A stretch of DNA of 64,000 bases from Gemmatimonadaceae bacterium (GTDB lineage: Bacteria; Gemmatimonadota; Gemmatimonadetes; Gemmatimonadales; Gemmatimonadaceae): positions 17,622 to 81,621 of the forward strand of contig JAICWO010000020.1 in NCBI GenBank assembly GCA_025934775.1, in the 5' to 3' direction. Of this stretch, positions 54,626 to 63,917 are shown piece after piece. The notes beneath the pieces were generated by a model. That model searched no databases and had not been told where the DNA came from. It saw only the letters and a list, made by a program, of their open reading frames with translations. Both the position numbers and the translations under genes were made by a program. Each line of letters starts with the position of its first letter. The first letter of the stretch is position 1.

Positions 54626-56875
54626 TTACCTCAACCCAGCCGCCGCCTGCGCCAGTACCCCCGCCTCCCGCTCCAACGCCTTCGCCACGCGATCGATCTC
54701 GTGGTTGACCTCCCCCCACTTCCCCTGCTCGATCGCCTCGCGAATCCCGGGCATCGTCTTCACCCCGTACCCGGTGTAGAACCCCGGCGCGTACAGCAGG
54801 TGCTTGTACCACGGCCGGTTCGCCAGCCCCTCCGGCGCGAGCAGCGTCCGCTCGGCGTGCGCCAGCTCTTCGTTCACGGTCTTTAGAGAAGTCTCATCAC
54901 CGGCCGGCGCGCCCGCCTGCACCACGGGCGCGTGCGTCGACCAGGCGCGGTATGCCGACTCGAACCGCTGCGCGGCGTGCTCCAGGCTGTCCTGTGCGTC
55001 GAGCAGCGGCGCGAAGTCGAAGTGCGGCGGCACCGTCTCGAGCTTGGGCGGCTGCGTCGGATCGCGCGGATCGGACGTCGCCGCGTACGCGCCCGCCTGC
55101 ACCGCGCGGCGCTCGGCCGAGATCTGCGACGCGCGCTGGTCGCGCAGGCGTTCCAGCTCGCCGATGTAGCGCCGGGTGGTCGACGCGAGATTCGTGAAGA
55201 CGAACGGCAGCACGTCCGCGTCAGCGAGGCGCATCACCGTCGTTCCCACTGCCTGAGATAGAGCACGGCCGTACACGAACGACGTGTCGCTGAAGTGCGT
55301 GTACCAGTAGAAATCGTCGTAGATCGAGTGGTAGATGCCGCTCTCGTCCTCGCCGCCAAAGCCCATGTTGAGCGACGCGATGCCGAGGTGCTGGATGAAC
55401 GGCGTGTAGTCGGAGCCTGACCCGAGCGCGCCGATTCGCAGGTCGCCGCGCATCGCGCTGCTGTCGCCGCGCACCAGCGCGCGGTCTTCGTTGCGCTTGA
55501 GCGTGCTCACGTGCGACTCGGGATCCTGCACGTCGCGTTCGACTTCGTTCACGAGGTGCTCGAGCGAGTGCGAGCCCGACACGCCGAGGTATCCGCGGCC
55601 GTTGCCGTCGGAGTTGATATACGCGACGGCGTGCTGCGTGAGCTCGTCGGCGTGCGTCTCCGACCACTCCGTGGAGCCGAGCAGCCCCGGCTCCTCGCCG
55701 TCCCACGCCGTGTAGATGATCGTGCGCTTCGGGCGCCAGCCCTGCTTGTACAACTCGCCGAGTGCGCGTGCTTCCTCGAGCTCCGCGACCTGGCCGGAGA
55801 TCGGATCGGCGGCGCCGTTCACCCAGCCGTCGTGATGATTGCCGCGGATGATCCACTGATCGGCTTCCGTGCTGCCGGGAATCTTCGCGATCACGTCGTA
55901 GATCGGCTTGAGGCTCCAGTCGGACTTCACCACCAGATGCACGCGCGCCGGTCCGGCGCCGAAGCGATACGTGATCGGAAGGCCGCCGCGCCAATCGCGC
56001 GGAACGGCGGGACCGCCGAGCGCCTGGAGCAGCGGCTGGGCGTCGCCGTACGAGATCGGGAGCACGGGGATCTTGGTCAGCGTCGGCGCATCCTTCACCG
56101 CGAGTCGCTTGGCGTCCTTCGTCGCGCCCACGCCCGGCGTGAGCGGATCGCCCGGGTACGTCGGCATGTCGGCGACGCTGCCGCGCTGTACGCCCTGCGG
56201 CGGACGCATCGGCCCATTCGGGAAGACCGCGCCACCGGCGTAGCCATCGTCCCCCGGATCGGAGTAGATGAGGCAGCCCACCGCGCCGTGCTCCGCGGCC
56301 ACCTTCGGCTTGATGCCGCGCCACGAGCCGCCGTACTTCGCGATCACGATCGCGCCCTTCACCGAGATGCCGCGGCGCTCGAGCTCGTCGTAGTCCGATG
56401 GAATTCCGTAATTCACGAACACTAATGGACCGGTGACGTCGCCGTCGGCCGAGTAGGCGTTGTAGGTGGGGAGCTGCTCGTCGTGCTGGCCCGAGGTCGG
56501 ATCGACGGCGACCGTCGGCTCCTGGAGCGCGGCCTTGAAGCGCGTCGGCGCGACCATCTCCACCAGGCGCTCCTTGGGCGTGGGGAACAGCACGTCGAAG
56601 CTCTCGATGTGCGCGTCCCAGCCGAAGCTCTTGTACTGCTGGAGAATCCACTCCGCGTTCTGCTTGTCGTACGGCGAGCCCACGTGGTGCGGGCGTGCGG
56701 AAAGGAGCTGCATCATCGAGCGAAGCCGCGCCGGATCGGGGATCGCGTCGAACTTCGCTTCCCAGTCGCGCTCGATCTGCGACGACTGGGCATTGAACCC
56801 GCGCAGCGGCGCGGGAGACGGCGCGATCGGCAGGAGGCCGATTGCGCCCGCGGCGAGGAGAATTTGAGTACGCAT
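54626..56875 (-). CDS. M28 family peptidase, glutamate carboxypeptidase II (NAALADase)-like
   Basis: A 749-residue secreted zinc peptidase. A signal peptide (residues 1-25) is followed by a protease-associated domain (about 135-330, YGIPSDYDELERRGISVKGA), the M28 catalytic domain with WIIRGNHHDGWVNGAADPIS (His and bridging Asp), TAWDGEEPGLLGSTEW (Glu-Glu), INSDGNGRGY (Asp) and GIYHSIYDDFYWY (terminal His), and a transferrin-receptor-like dimerisation domain at the C-terminus. Architecture and length match GCPII homologues. It would release acidic C-terminal amino acids from peptides. Convergent with cysD; diverges from the MFS gene. Confidence 0.9.
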   Translation of the reverse strand: MRTQILLAAGAIGLLPIAPSPAPLRGFNAQSSQIERDWEAKFDAIPDPARLRSMMQLLSARPHHVGSPYDKQNAEWILQQYKSFGWDAHIESFDVLFPTPKERLVEMVAPTRFKAALQEPTVAVDPTSGQHDEQLPTYNAYSADGDVTGPLVFVNYGIPSDYDELERRGISVKGAIVIAKYGGSWRGIKPKVAAEHGAVGCLIYSDPGDDGYAGGAVFPNGPMRPPQGVQRGSVADMPTYPGDPLTPGVGATKDAKRLAVKDAPTLTKIPVLPISYGDAQPLLQALGGPAVPRDWRGGLPITYRFGAGPARVHLVVKSDWSLKPIYDVIAKIPGSTEADQWIIRGNHHDGWVNGAADPISGQVAELEEARALGELYKQGWRPKRTIIYTAWDGEEPGLLGSTEWSETHADELTQHAVAYINSDGNGRGYLGVSGSHSLEHLVNEVERDVQDPESHVSTLKRNEDRALVRGDSSAMRGDLRIGALGSGSDYTPFIQHLGIASLNMGFGGEDESGIYHSIYDDFYWYTHFSDTSFVYGRALSQAVGTTVMRLADADVLPFVFTNLASTTRRYIGELERLRDQRASQISAERRAVQAGAYAATSDPRDPTQPPKLETVPPHFDFAPLLDAQDSLEHAAQRFESAYRAWSTHAPVVQAGAPAGDETSLKTVNEELAHAERTLLAPEGLANRPWYKHLLYAPGFYTGYGVKTMPGIREAIEQGKWGEVNHEIDRVAKALEREAGVLAQAAAGLR

Positions 56876-56959
56876 GGGAGCAATAGTTGTCCCACGCGCG
56901 TCCGTTCGCCAGGGTCGGTGAACCGGCTGACTCTGCTATGGCCAGATACGTTTGGAGTC

Positions 56960-58204
56960 GTGCCTTCCGAAACAGCCGGCCGCTTCACGCGCGCCCTGCG
57001 GCGCACCTTCCTCTCGCTGCGCAATCGCAACTTTCTGCTGTTCTTCATCGGCCAGTCCATCTCGAACACGGGAAACTGGCTGACGAACGTCGCGCTCACG
57101 CTCCTCGTGCTGCGCATCACGGGCAGCGGTGTCGCGGTCGGGTTTCTCGCGGCTTGTCAGTACGGTCCGATCCTGGTGCTGTCCGTCTGGGGCGGCGCGA
57201 TCGCCGATCGCTCCGACAAGCGCCGGCTGCTGTTCGTTACGCAGGGCCTCGAGATGCTGCAGTCTGCCGGCCTCGCGGTGGTCGCGTTCATGCCGCATCC
57301 GCCGCTCGCATGCTTGTACGGGCTCGCGGTGGCGGGTGGGCTGCTCCTCTCGCTCGACAATCCGCTCCGGCGCTCCTTCGTCACCGAGATGGTGCGCCGC
57401 GAGGACATCCCCAACGCGGTCGTGCTCTACAGCATGATCGTGAATCTGTCGCGCGTGTTCGGTCCCGCGCTGGCCGGCCTGCTCATCGCCACGCTGGGCT
57501 ACGGCTGGTGCTTCTCGGTCGACGCGGCGACGTACCTGGCGGTGCTGCTCTGTCTCGCGTTGATGCGTACGTCGGAGCTGCACCGCGTGCCGGCCGCGGA
57601 GCGCACGCGCGGCGAGATCCGCGCGGCGTGGCGCTACCTGCGATCGCTGCCCGTGCTGTGGACGACGTTCGCCATGCTCGCGGGCATCGGCACGCTCGCG
57701 TACAACTTCAGCGTGACGCTGCCGCTCTTCGTCAAACAAGCGCTGCACGGCAGCGACAGCCAGTTCACCACGATCTACGCGGTGCTCAGCGTCGGCGGCC
57801 TGGTGTGCGGCCTGATCGTGGCGCACCGGGGCCGCGTGACGCTGACGCACACGGTGCGCGGTTCGGCGATCTTTGGCGTCGTGATGCTCGGCCTTTCCGC
57901 GGCGCCCAGCGTCGCCGTCGCGCTCCCCATCGCCTTCCTCCTCGGCGGCGCGAGCATTCTCTACACGACCGCGACGACGGCGATCGTGCAGGTTACCGCG
58001 AAGCAGGAGATGCACGGCCGGCTACTCGCGCTCCAGGCGGTGCTGCTCGTGGGCAGCTCGGCGTTCGGCGGACCGATCTCCGGCTGGGTGGCCGACGCCT
58101 TCGGCGCGCGATCGCTGATCGTCATCGGCGGCTTCGTCTGTCTCGTCGCGTCAGGGTTTGGCGCGTTGGAGGAGCGCCGCATCGCGGCGCATCAGCCGGC
58201 GTAG
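56960..58204 (+). CDS. MFS transporter (EntS-like, MFS_3)
   Basis: A protein of about 414 residues with twelve predicted membrane helices and the MFS signatures NFLLFFIGQSISNTGNWLTN (helix 1), the cytoplasmic loop ADRSDKRRLLFVTQ (motif A, usually DRxGRR) and helix 7 beginning FAMLAGIGTLAYNFSVTLPL. It resembles enterobactin-exporter-type permeases. The start is uncertain: GTG 56960 is used; GTG 56918 would add 14 residues. Longer upstream reading is antisense to the peptidase gene and rejected. It could export a secondary metabolite, but sits 8.8 kb from the lasso core with unrelated genes between. Confidence 0.82.
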   Translation: MPSETAGRFTRALRRTFLSLRNRNFLLFFIGQSISNTGNWLTNVALTLLVLRITGSGVAVGFLAACQYGPILVLSVWGGAIADRSDKRRLLFVTQGLEMLQSAGLAVVAFMPHPPLACLYGLAVAGGLLLSLDNPLRRSFVTEMVRREDIPNAVVLYSMIVNLSRVFGPALAGLLIATLGYGWCFSVDAATYLAVLLCLALMRTSELHRVPAAERTRGEIRAAWRYLRSLPVLWTTFAMLAGIGTLAYNFSVTLPLFVKQALHGSDSQFTTIYAVLSVGGLVCGLIVAHRGRVTLTHTVRGSAIFGVVMLGLSAAPSVAVALPIAFLLGGASILYTTATTAIVQVTAKQEMHGRLLALQAVLLVGSSAFGGPISGWVADAFGARSLIVIGGFVCLVASGFGALEERRIAAHQPA

Positions 58205-58217
58205 CGCTGGACGATTT

Positions 58218-59714
58218 CTAGCTCTCGCCCTGGCCCACGAAGTCGATGTAGCCGCGCTGCGGATCCGCCTCGACGAGCTTCACGCGCACCTTGTCGCCCA
58301 CGTCGAATCCCTTGTGGTCGCGGACGACCATGCCCTCCGCCGGCGGATGGAAGGTGCGAACGAACGTGCCTTTGTCGTTCGCGCCGGTCACGATGCCATC
58401 GAACGACTGGCCGATGCGATCGCTGAGGAGCAGCGCTGCGGCCGTCTTGCGGACCGTGCGCTCCACTTTGCGCTCCGCGTCCTCGCGCTCGGTACAGTGC
58501 GCGGCGATGGCGGTGAGATCCTGATTCGAGTATGGAGCCGCCGAGCCCGCGAGCGTGGCTTTGACGAGCCGCTGCGTGATGAGATCCGCGTAGCGGCGGT
58601 TGGGCGCCGTGGCGTGCGTGTAGTCGTGCGTCGCCAGTCCGAAGTGGCCGCCGGGATCCTTGCCCGGCAGGTCGAGCGCGTAGATGCCCGGTCCCATCAG
58701 CTTGACAATGGAGAGCGAGAGATCGGGAAACCGGTCAGGATCGGCCGCGCGGCGCGCGATGAGAAAATTCGCAAGCGAGAGCGAATCCGGTTGGGCCGGC
58801 AGCGTGGTGCCATACCGTTTGGCCAGCTCCACGATGCGATCCCAGCGCTCCGGTTCGCGCACCACGCGCCGGATGCCAGAGCGGCCATTGGCCTCGAGAA
58901 ATTTCGCGATCGCGACATTGCTGGCGATCATGAAATCCTCGATCAGATCGCGGGCGAGATTTTTCTGCACCACCTTGAGGTCGACGATCTTGCCGTCGCG
59001 CGCGACCGGCGTCGCCTCGATCGTGTCGAGCTCCAACGCGCCGTGCCGCACGCGCTCGGCCTTGAGCCGCTTGGAGGCTTCGCGCTGGAGCTTGAGCTGG
59101 TCGATCAGCTCCTGCTTCCCCTCAACGCGTGAGGGGACCGGACCGCCGTCGAGCCACGCACCGACATCGTCGTACGCCAGCTGCGCGCGGTTCCGGACCG
59201 CGGCGCGATAGATGTCGAACGAGACGACGTCGCCATCCCTGTTCACGACCGTCTCGATCGCGACGGCGAGGCGGTCTTCGTTCTCATTCAGCGACGTCAG
59301 ATCGGTCGAGAGCTTCTCGGGGAGCATCGGGAACACCTGCACGCCCGTGTAGACCGACGTGCAGTTGGCCGACGCGTGTTCGTCGAGCGGCGAGCCCGCC
59401 AGCACGAGCGCGTCGACGTCGGCGACCGCGACGACCACCCGGATGTCGCCGTTGTCGAGCGAGTCGGCGATCTCGATCTGATCGAGGTCGCGCGACTCGG
59501 TGTTGTCGATCGATGACCAGGGCAGGTTCCGCATGTCGCGCACGCCATCCGGAATGGCGGCCGGCGCCTGGAGCTTGTCGAGCTGCGTGCGCGCGGGCTC
59601 GGAGAGGTCCGGCTCGAAGCCGGCGGTGATGAGGATGCGATGCGCGGCGGCGCGGATGTCGAAGTGATTGCCGCCGCGCCCGTCTTGCTTGCCCTGGCCG
59701 TTCCCGTGACTCAT
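58218..59714 (-). CDS. RNB-domain exoribonuclease (short RNase R/RNase II-like)
   Basis: A 498-residue RNB-family 3'-5' exonuclease. Metal-binding Asp residues lie in WSSIDNTESRDLDQIEIADS (about residues 68-87), with VVAVADVDALV and FPMLPEKLSTDLTSLNENED, then RDLIEDFMIASNVAIAKFLE and YTHATAPNRRYADL (the YTHxTSPIRRYxDL signature). A short S1-like barrel closes the protein (FDVGDKVRVKLVEADPQRGY). The two N-terminal cold-shock domains of RNase R (about 800 residues) are missing; this compact type is common in Deinococcus-like and other phyla. It converges with the MFS gene, 13 nt apart. Confidence 0.88.
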   Translation of the reverse strand: MSHGNGQGKQDGRGGNHFDIRAAAHRILITAGFEPDLSEPARTQLDKLQAPAAIPDGVRDMRNLPWSSIDNTESRDLDQIEIADSLDNGDIRVVVAVADVDALVLAGSPLDEHASANCTSVYTGVQVFPMLPEKLSTDLTSLNENEDRLAVAIETVVNRDGDVVSFDIYRAAVRNRAQLAYDDVGAWLDGGPVPSRVEGKQELIDQLKLQREASKRLKAERVRHGALELDTIEATPVARDGKIVDLKVVQKNLARDLIEDFMIASNVAIAKFLEANGRSGIRRVVREPERWDRIVELAKRYGTTLPAQPDSLSLANFLIARRAADPDRFPDLSLSIVKLMGPGIYALDLPGKDPGGHFGLATHDYTHATAPNRRYADLITQRLVKATLAGSAAPYSNQDLTAIAAHCTEREDAERKVERTVRKTAAALLLSDRIGQSFDGIVTGANDKGTFVRTFHPPAEGMVVRDHKGFDVGDKVRVKLVEADPQRGYIDFVGQGES

Positions 59715-59812
59715 GTCGGTTGACTCGCTGTCGTGAGCTGGAGAGACTAGCCGAGTCGGGAGAGCGCGTCAAACGATCTTGTTTTTCTCGGGCGGCGCTG
59801 CATTCATTGAGC

Positions 59813-60016
59813 ATGCCGCCCTGTCACACGCAGCCGTTCGTTCTTCCCGGAATTCTCATCGCCGCGAGCGCCGAGGCGGAGTCGCCGGTGACGAGCGCGC
59901 CGGCCGCCGAAACGGAGACGTGCGACTGCTGCGGCAGCGCGCGGCTCGAGTGGCGCAAGTGCAAGCTGGTCTGCGCGAATTGCCGGCAGATCAACAAGAG
60001 CTGCGCCGATCTATGA
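59813..60016 (+). CDS. Small zinc-ribbon protein
   Basis: A 67-residue protein with a hydrophobic/disordered N-terminus and a C-terminal ribbon, CDCCGSARLEWRKCKLVCAN followed by CRQINKSC (about residues 37-65), i.e. two CxxC-type knuckles able to bind zinc. The stop overlaps the start of the Clp_N gene (ATGATG), so the two are co-translated. No named family is assigned; it may be an adaptor or a nucleic-acid-binding protein. Confidence 0.6.
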   Translation: MPPCHTQPFVLPGILIAASAEAESPVTSAPAAETETCDCCGSARLEWRKCKLVCANCRQINKSCADL

Positions 60017-60936
60017 TGAACGGCTACAACTTCACGACGCAGGTCCGCGAGGTGCTCGCGCGCGCGCGCGAAGAGGCGGCCGCGCTGCGACACGAGTACG
60101 TCGGCACCGAGCACGTGCTCCTCGCGCTCCTGCGGCAAGAGGGCAGCGTCGCCCGCTGCGTGATCGACAATCTCGGCGTCGATGCTGACGCCGTGCGGAA
60201 CGAGGTTCTCGGAGTCGTCAAGCACGGGACCGCGTCGCGCACCGGCCCGGATCTCCCCTATACCTCGCGTGCGAAGAAAGTGCTCGAGTTGGCAATGAGC
60301 CAGGCGCGAGAGTTGAACACGAACTACGTCGGGACGGAGCACCTGCTGCTCGGATTGATCGCCGAAGAACGAGGCATTGCGGCTCAGGTGCTCGCCAGCC
60401 ACGGCCTCACGCACGAGCCCGTGCTCGAAGAGACGCAGCGCGTCCTCGCCACGTCGGCCGCCGGCGACGAAGCGCCGCCGGACGTCATTCGCGCGGTCCG
60501 GCGGAGGCCGGCCGCCGCCGGCGCGAACGAGCGGTTACGTCTCGTAATGAATCTGGCATTCGAGTTCGCGAAAGCACGGGGTTCCCGTGTCGTCGGGACG
60601 CCAGATTGCGCAATCGCGCTGCTCGAGCACGGCGAAGGTTCGGCCAACGCCGTCTTCGGCCGGCTCGGCCTCGACTCGGCGGGTGTGCGCGACGCGATCG
60701 CCGCTGCTCGGGGCGAGGCCTCGGACACCATTTCGCCCGAGGACGTGCTCCAGCTCGACCCGAGCCTTGCCGCCGCGATGGAGCGCGAGCGCGCAGCGGC
60801 GCGGGCCCCGCACCTCTCCACGGCGCACCTGGCGCTCGCGCTGCTCACCGACGACAGCTCCGTCGCGCCGATCTTCGCGGCGGCCGGTATGACGCGAGCC
60901 GGCTTCAGCCAGGAGCTCGCGCGAATCAGCGGGTGA
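60013..60936 (+). CDS. Stand-alone Clp N-terminal repeat protein (no ATPase domain)
   Basis: A 307-residue protein of two tandem Clp_N domains (about residues 1-150 and 165-305). The first is canonical: FTTQVREVLARAREEAAALR, YVGTEHVLLALLRQEGSVAR, FTSRAKKVLELAMSQARELN-like TSRAKKVLELAMSQ and NYVGTEHLLLGLIAEE. The second is diverged (VVGTPDCAIALLEHGEGSAN, STAHLALALLTDD). ClpA/C/B use this domain to bind substrates or adaptors; here no AAA+ modules follow, so it may be an adaptor, decoy or regulator of ClpC. Starts ATG 60013 or 60016. Confidence 0.85.
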   Translation: MMNGYNFTTQVREVLARAREEAAALRHEYVGTEHVLLALLRQEGSVARCVIDNLGVDADAVRNEVLGVVKHGTASRTGPDLPYTSRAKKVLELAMSQARELNTNYVGTEHLLLGLIAEERGIAAQVLASHGLTHEPVLEETQRVLATSAAGDEAPPDVIRAVRRRPAAAGANERLRLVMNLAFEFAKARGSRVVGTPDCAIALLEHGEGSANAVFGRLGLDSAGVRDAIAAARGEASDTISPEDVLQLDPSLAAAMERERAAARAPHLSTAHLALALLTDDSSVAPIFAAAGMTRAGFSQELARISG

Positions 60937-60954
60937 TCGCGGCCGGCTCGCGCC

Positions 60955-61890
60955 CTACTCGAAGTCCAGTCCGAGGTCGAGCGCCGGCGCCGAGTGCGTG
61001 AGCGCGCCGATGGAGATCCAGTCCACGCCACTCTCGGCGATCGCGCGCACGGTGCTGAGCGTCACGCCGCCGGACGCCTCGAGAGCCGCGCGGCCGTTCA
61101 CGAGGCGCACGCACTCCGCCATCGTTGTCGGCGGCATGTTGTCGAGCAGGATGATGTCGGCGCCGGCCTCTGCGGCGCGCTCCACCTGCTCCACGCGATC
61201 GCACTCGATCTCGATCTTCGCGCCGGCCGGCGCGAGCTCACGCGCGCGCTGGATCGCTTTCGCGATGTCGCCGTCGAGCGCCGCGAGATGGTTGTCCTTG
61301 ATCAACACCCCGCTCGAGAGATCCATGCGGTAGTTCACGCCGCCGCCCGCGCGCACCGCGTATTTCTCGAGCACGCGCCAGCCCGGCGTCGTCTTGCGCG
61401 TGTCGAGGATCTTGGCCTTGGTGCCCTTCACCGCGTCGACGTAGCGCGCGGTGAGCGACGCGATCCCAGACAGCCGCTGCATGTAGTTGAGCGCCACACG
61501 CTCGGCGGACAGCAGTCCGCGCGCATGGCCGGTGACGAACAGCACCGGCTCGCCGGCGCGCACGGGCGTTCCATCTTCTCGATCGACGCGAATCGCGACT
61601 TTGGGATCGAGGATGCGGAACGCCTCGAGCGCGAGCGGCACGCCGCAGACGACGCCGTTCTCGCGCGCGGCGAGTGTGGCGCGCGACCGACGCGCCGAGA
61701 CCACCGTGGCGATCGTCGTGATGTCGTTGAACGCGCCGTCTTCCTGCAGCGCCGATCGAACGAGGTCGTTGACCTCCTGCTGGCGCAGCGGAAAGCGCAG
61801 TGCGCCAGCCGCGTTCACCGCGGGGACTGAGAGCGGGGTGATCGTCCGCGGAACGGAGCGCCGTTCGCGGGACATCTCGGACATTTCCAT
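60955..61890 (-). CDS. nadC: Nicotinate-nucleotide pyrophosphorylase (carboxylating), NadC
   Basis: A 311-residue enzyme making nicotinate mononucleotide from quinolinate and PRPP. Visible motifs are LVRSALQEDGAFNDITTIAT, AERVALNYMQRLSGIASLTA, KILDTRKTTPGWRVLEKYAV (PRPP and quinolinate site), GGGVNYRMDLSSGVLIKDNH and EIECDRVEQV. It follows nadA with an 18-nt gap, forming a de novo NAD operon. nadB is not in the window. Confidence 0.95.
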   Translation of the reverse strand: MEMSEMSRERRSVPRTITPLSVPAVNAAGALRFPLRQQEVNDLVRSALQEDGAFNDITTIATVVSARRSRATLAARENGVVCGVPLALEAFRILDPKVAIRVDREDGTPVRAGEPVLFVTGHARGLLSAERVALNYMQRLSGIASLTARYVDAVKGTKAKILDTRKTTPGWRVLEKYAVRAGGGVNYRMDLSSGVLIKDNHLAALDGDIAKAIQRARELAPAGAKIEIECDRVEQVERAAEAGADIILLDNMPPTTMAECVRLVNGRAALEASGGVTLSTVRAIAESGVDWISIGALTHSAPALDLGLDFE

Positions 61891-61908
61891 GCGGTCACCT
61901 GTTGTCGC

Positions 61909-62931
61909 TTACTCCCCTGGATCTACGCCTTCCGCCGCGGGAGACAAGGGCTGCTTCGCGCCCCCGCCGATCGCGACCATGCGCTCGATCGCGAGCCGCG
62001 CTCGATTGGCGATCCCAGAGGGAACTGTGATTGGATGCTGCAGGTGCAGCAGACTGTCGCGCACCTTGGGCAGCGTGGTCACCTTCATGTACGCGCAAGA
62101 CGCGCGCTCATTCGCCGCGTAGAAGCGCTTCGACGGGTTCTCGCGACGCAGGCGATGCAGAATCCCGACTTCCGTCGCGACGATGAAATCGTTCGCGTCG
62201 GATAGCGCGGGACGCTTGATCATCCCTTCCGTCGAGAGGATCTGCACGCCCTCCGGATCCACGTCGCCGGCGGACATCGCCTCGAGCACGCTCGTCGAGC
62301 AGCCGCACTCGGGATGGATGAGGAACTCCGCCTCCGGGTGCAGCCGGCGCTGGAGCCGAATGTTCCCGGGATCGATCCCCGCGTGCACGTGGCACTCGCC
62401 CATCCACACGTGCATGTTCTGCCGCCCCGTCATGCGCCGCACGTGCGCGCCGAGAAACATGTCCGGCAGGAACAGAATCTCCTGCTCCGGGTCGATCGAG
62501 CTCACGACCTCGACCGCATTGCCCGACGTGCAGCAGTAGTCGCTCTCCGCTTTCACTTCGGCGGTCGTGTTCACGTAGGCCACGACCACCGCCCCCGGAT
62601 GCTCGGCTTTCCACCCCCGGAGCGCGCCGGCGTCGATCGTGGACGCGAGGGAGCAGCCCGCCGCGAGATCGGGAAGGAGCACGGTCTTGTGCGGCGACAG
62701 AATGGCGGCGGTTTCCGCCATGAAGTGCACGCCGCAGAAGACGATCACCTGGGCGCTCGTCTTCGCCGCTTCGCGGGAGAGACCGAGCGAATCGCCAACG
62801 AAATCGGCAACGTCCTGGACTTCGGGACGCTCGTAATTGTGCGCGAGAATCACGGCGTCGCGCTCGCGGGCGATCTCCTTGATCTCGCCCTGAAGCTCGG
62901 CGTTCGCGACGTCGAATGATGCGGTAGCCAT
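61909..62931 (-). CDS. nadA: Quinolinate synthase NadA
   Basis: A 340-residue [4Fe-4S] enzyme condensing iminoaspartate with dihydroxyacetone phosphate to quinolinate. Motifs are VILAHNYERPEVQDVADFVG, FCGVHFMAETAAILSP, and the cluster cysteines in DLAAGCSLA, HPECGCSTS and ERASCAYMK; WMGECHVHAG is also typical. The ATG at 62931 (MATASFD) is used; a GTG at 62949 would add six residues. Start of the nadA-nadC operon. Confidence 0.94.
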   Translation of the reverse strand: MATASFDVANAELQGEIKEIARERDAVILAHNYERPEVQDVADFVGDSLGLSREAAKTSAQVIVFCGVHFMAETAAILSPHKTVLLPDLAAGCSLASTIDAGALRGWKAEHPGAVVVAYVNTTAEVKAESDYCCTSGNAVEVVSSIDPEQEILFLPDMFLGAHVRRMTGRQNMHVWMGECHVHAGIDPGNIRLQRRLHPEAEFLIHPECGCSTSVLEAMSAGDVDPEGVQILSTEGMIKRPALSDANDFIVATEVGILHRLRRENPSKRFYAANERASCAYMKVTTLPKVRDSLLHLQHPITVPSGIANRARLAIERMVAIGGGAKQPLSPAAEGVDPGE

Positions 62932-62979
62932 GGTGTGAAAACTACTCACTCTGGCGCGGGGCTCGCGCTCGGCGGTGCA

Positions 62980-63474
62980 CTATCGGTCGAGGACGTCGAC
63001 GAAGAACTCGACGATGTCGATCGCGAGCGGCGCCGAGGCGCCGGCGGGCTGCCACTCGAGCCGCTCGGCGAGGATTTCCGGCCGCGGATCGCCGGGCGTG
63101 CTCCGTTCGAAGGTGCGGGCGTCCATGTCGATGATCCAGTATTCTGGAACGCCCTCATCGCGATACAACGCGCGCTTGCGAACGCGATCGGCGCGGGCGG
63201 TGGAAGGCGAGAGGACCTCGGCGGCGAGGAGCAGGCCCTTTTCTCTGTCGAATCGGTCTGGTCTGCGACCGTCTCGAGGAGGAACGACGAAAACGTCCGG
63301 GCGCACGCCTCGTTTCGCAGAAAAGACCACATCGGCCGGTCCAAGAAGAGCGTATCCGATTCGCTCCGGCGTCACGAACAGCTCGCCGTCGATGACTTCG
63401 TACCGATTGCCGTCGTCCGGCAGCGCGTCGCGTTCGGCGACTGTCCAGTCGTGGTGGAGCAGCGGCATTCCCAT
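62980..63474 (-). CDS. Uma2 family (DUF820) restriction-endonuclease-like protein, internally shortened
   Basis: A 164-residue Uma2 protein: YEVIDGELFVTPERIGYALL, then GPADVVFSAKRGVRPDVFVV, LLAAEVLSPSTARADRVRKR and YWIIDMDARTFERS. The PD-(D/E)xK-like residues (Asp in RPD, Glu in AEVLSPS, Lys in RKRALY) remain. Compared with the usual 180-200 residues, about 25-30 between ELFVTP and GPADVVFS (normally the HQRVVGxL helix) are absent. This may be a deletion derivative. Uma2 genes are highly multiplied in many genomes and their role is unsettled. Confidence 0.8.
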   Translation of the reverse strand: MGMPLLHHDWTVAERDALPDDGNRYEVIDGELFVTPERIGYALLGPADVVFSAKRGVRPDVFVVPPRDGRRPDRFDREKGLLLAAEVLSPSTARADRVRKRALYRDEGVPEYWIIDMDARTFERSTPGDPRPEILAERLEWQPAGASAPLAIDIVEFFVDVLDR

Positions 63475-63917
63475 ACGCTATGACCCTTCGCGCCAGGAGA
63501 GCAAGCGAGCATGCCTAATGCCGGCAAGCGCTGTGCGACGACTTGCAACCTCTAGTTCGCATTACTGGTCCGCGGCCCTCAAGACGACTTCTGACGGATA
63601 CGGCCCGAGAACGGCCGTCAGTTCCTGAGCGTGAGCATGGTCGCTAATGCGCGCGAGAATGTTAGTGAAGGCAAGGGCGATCACCCTTCGTCCGTTCTAC
63701 GGGACTTGATCACCCAATGCGATGTCTCTTCAAAGTCGTTCTGAGGGTCGTGGCATTTCTACCACCGCGACCACATCAGGATCACCTTGCAGTAGCTACC
63801 CTGAGGCCGGTACTGTGCCGGAGCACTCGCTCGTGAATAGACCTCAACGCCCACGAGGTGGTCAAGTGCAGAAGTGTGTGTAGAATCGGTCTTCGGGTGT
63901 CGTGAGGGTTTGCTCAA
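63475..63917. other. Gene-poor region near the window end
   Basis: 443 bases with lower GC than the coding regions. No frame longer than short artefacts, no hairpin of note and no tRNA-like fold was seen. It may hold decayed sequence. Confidence 0.4.

Noticed and set aside
56483..56959. 5' extension of the MFS gene
   Set aside because: The added residues are antisense to the M28 peptidase start region and have no membrane character.
57000..58204. MFS transporter as the dedicated lasso exporter
   Set aside because: It is separated from the cluster by cysNC-cysD and a peptidase on the other strand; kept only as a distant possibility.
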